From an uncultured Peptoniphilus sp. (GTDB lineage Bacteria; Bacillota; Clostridia; Tissierellales; Peptoniphilaceae): 32,334 nucleotides of DNA. A program made the translations under genes and the position numbers. Location: assembly GCA_946999425.1 (NCBI GenBank), contig CAMQDG010000009.1, positions 1 to 32,334 of the forward strand. Direction: 5' to 3'. A model generated the notes under the pieces. The model saw nothing but the letters and a program-made list of their open reading frames with translations, did no database searches and was not told the DNA's origin. Shown in pieces: positions 31,267-32,334 of the stretch (its first letter is position 1; each line of letters begins with the position of its first letter).

Positions 31267-32334
31267 ATGTTATTACCCATAAGTTGGTTAAAAAATTATA
31301 TAGATTTAGATAAGTCTACAAGGGAAATTGCCGATGAAGTAACACTTACAGGCTCTCATGTTGAATCAATTATAAATAGAGCTGAAGGTATTAGTGGAGT
31401 TGTAGTTGGTAAAATATTAAAAATTACAAATCATTTAGATGCAGATAAACTTGTTATTTGCCAAGTTGATGTTGGAGATGAAGTTTTGCAAATAGTAACA
31501 GGAGCGAAAAATGTTTTTGAAGGAGCTCTTGTTCCCGTTTCAAAGGTAGGAGCAAATCTTGCTGGGGGCATAAAAATAAAAAAAGGCAAACTTAGAGGAG
31601 TTGAATCTGACGGAATGCTTTGCAGTCTTGAAGAATTAGGTTATGAAATTTCAGTAATACCTAAAGAGGCAAGAGATGGGATTTTTATTTTTAGAGAAGA
31701 TTATAAACTTGGAACAGATGTAAAAGAAATCTTAGACTTAAATAATCCAGTCATAGAATTTGAAATAACTCCAAATAGACCAGATTGTTTGTCTATTATT
31801 GGAATGGCAAGAGAAGTTGCTGCAACCTTTGATACAAAACTTAAAAATGAAGAAATAAAAATAGAAAATCCTGTTGATAATATAAAAAATTATTTCAATG
31901 GAGTTGAAGTTAAAACTGAAAAGTGCCAAAGATTTTATGGAAGAGTTTTAAAAGATGTAAAGATTGAAGAATCTCCCCTATGGCTAAAAAATTATCTTAT
32001 GGCAAGTGGAGTAAGACCAATTAATAATATTGTTGATTTAACAAACTTTGTTATGCTTGAATATGGTCAACCTCTTCATGCTTATAACTTAGAAACTTTA
32101 GAAGATAAAAAAATAATTGTAAGGCAAGCAGAAGATGGAGAAGTTATAAAGACACTTGATGATGTTGAAAGAAAATTAAATAAGGATGATATTGTTATTT
32201 GCGATGGAAAAAGAATAGTAGGTATTGCAGGTTTAATGGGTGGTTTTGATACTGAAATTACTCCTCAAACTAAAGTTGTTTTTCTTGAAGGTGCAAATTT
32301 TAATGAAAAAAGTGTAAGACTTACATCAAAAAGA
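31267..32334 (+). CDS. pheT: Phenylalanyl-tRNA synthetase beta subunit (3' end outside window)
   Basis: The 356 visible residues are the N-terminal half of a protein that is normally about 800 residues long. The frame is open to the window's end, so it is cut by the boundary and not a broken gene. MLLPISWLKNYIDLD opens it. The EMAP/OB tRNA-binding domain (VVVGKILKITNHLDADKL, IVTGAKN, KLRGVESDGMLCS) occupies residues 40-150, and the B3/4 editing-site region with RFYGRVLKD, YLMASGVRPINNIVDLTN and EYGQPLHAY follows. GAGGAG precedes the ATG. It is the partner of pheS in the same transcript. Confidence 0.97.
   Translation, partial: MLLPISWLKNYIDLDKSTREIADEVTLTGSHVESIINRAEGISGVVVGKILKITNHLDADKLVICQVDVGDEVLQIVTGAKNVFEGALVPVSKVGANLAGGIKIKKGKLRGVESDGMLCSLEELGYEISVIPKEARDGIFIFREDYKLGTDVKEILDLNNPVIEFEITPNRPDCLSIIGMAREVAATFDTKLKNEEIKIENPVDNIKNYFNGVEVKTEKCQRFYGRVLKDVKIEESPLWLKNYLMASGVRPINNIVDLTNFVMLEYGQPLHAYNLETLEDKKIIVRQAEDGEVIKTLDDVERKLNKDDIVICDGKRIVGIAGLMGGFDTEITPQTKVVFLEGANFNEKSVRLTSKR

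Noticed and set aside
31738..31929. Minus-strand frame within pheT
   Set aside because: The plus strand is an open, clearly homologous pheT; the opposite frame is a shadow.
1..32334. CRISPR arrays, IS elements, prophage or integrative element
   Set aside because: No spaced direct repeats, transposase, integrase or terminal inverted repeats were seen; the three tRNA genes show no duplicated 3' ends that would mark an insertion.

Overview
The window is chromosomal, very A+T-rich DNA (about 30% G+C by eye) with Gram-positive style strong ribosome binding sites, T-box and tetrahydrofolate-type riboswitches, many U-tract terminators and an encoded CCA end on every tRNA. Rubredoxin, EtfAB with an acyl-CoA dehydrogenase, FAD-linked lactate dehydrogenase, a folate ECF S-component and CsaB point to an anaerobic low-G+C Firmicute. 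A Tissierellia/Peptoniphilaceae-type organism is my best inference. I see no phage, IS element, CRISPR array or rRNA, and almost all of it is vertical-looking housekeeping DNA. Both ends cut genes: a PepF-type oligopeptidase at the left and pheT at the right.

Layout. (1) 1-1524: 3' part of an M3 oligopeptidase. (2) 1521-6049: promoter, valine T-box, then valS - asparaginase - histidine phosphatase with overlapping ends, closed by a terminator lying inside the end of a convergent CC/Se-motif gene. (3) 6494-11385: a tightly coupled six-gene run, Mrp ATPase - thioredoxin reductase - thioredoxin-fusion protein - HAD phosphatase - DNA polymerase IV - hotdog thioesterase. (4) 11384-12653, minus strand: apt, tRNA-Leu(UAG) and a small membrane zinc-ribbon protein. 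(5) 12815-18772: DUF5693-type membrane protein - csaB - TagA-like glycosyltransferase (cell-wall polysaccharide) followed by transketolase. (6) 18797-23066: tRNA-Pro(GGG), rubredoxin, an orphan RsbW-like ATPase, typA, a promoter-terminator unit that may encode a small RNA, a THF-riboswitch-controlled FolT-like transporter, and tRNA-Cys. (7) 23065-30147: an unrecognised HTH regulator divergent from an energy-metabolism operon: D-lactate/glycolate-type dehydrogenase - acyl-CoA dehydrogenase - EtfB - EtfA - LrgA - LrgB. (8) 30180-end: pheS-pheT.

How they may work together. The most interesting block is region 7. One EtfAB pair sits with both a lactate-type dehydrogenase and an acyl-CoA dehydrogenase, plus the LrgAB membrane pair, whose relatives transport pyruvate in other Firmicutes. 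This suggests a lactate/pyruvate module that passes electrons through a shared flavoprotein to an enoyl-CoA. The divergent regulator has a 23-bp palindrome over its own -35 and spacer. A 13-bp core of that palindrome recurs at the start point of the small transcript between typA and folT, hinting at a small regulon. Region 3 couples an Fe-S carrier and thioredoxin reduction to a cytoplasmic protein that joins an unknown N-terminal domain to a CxxC thioredoxin domain.
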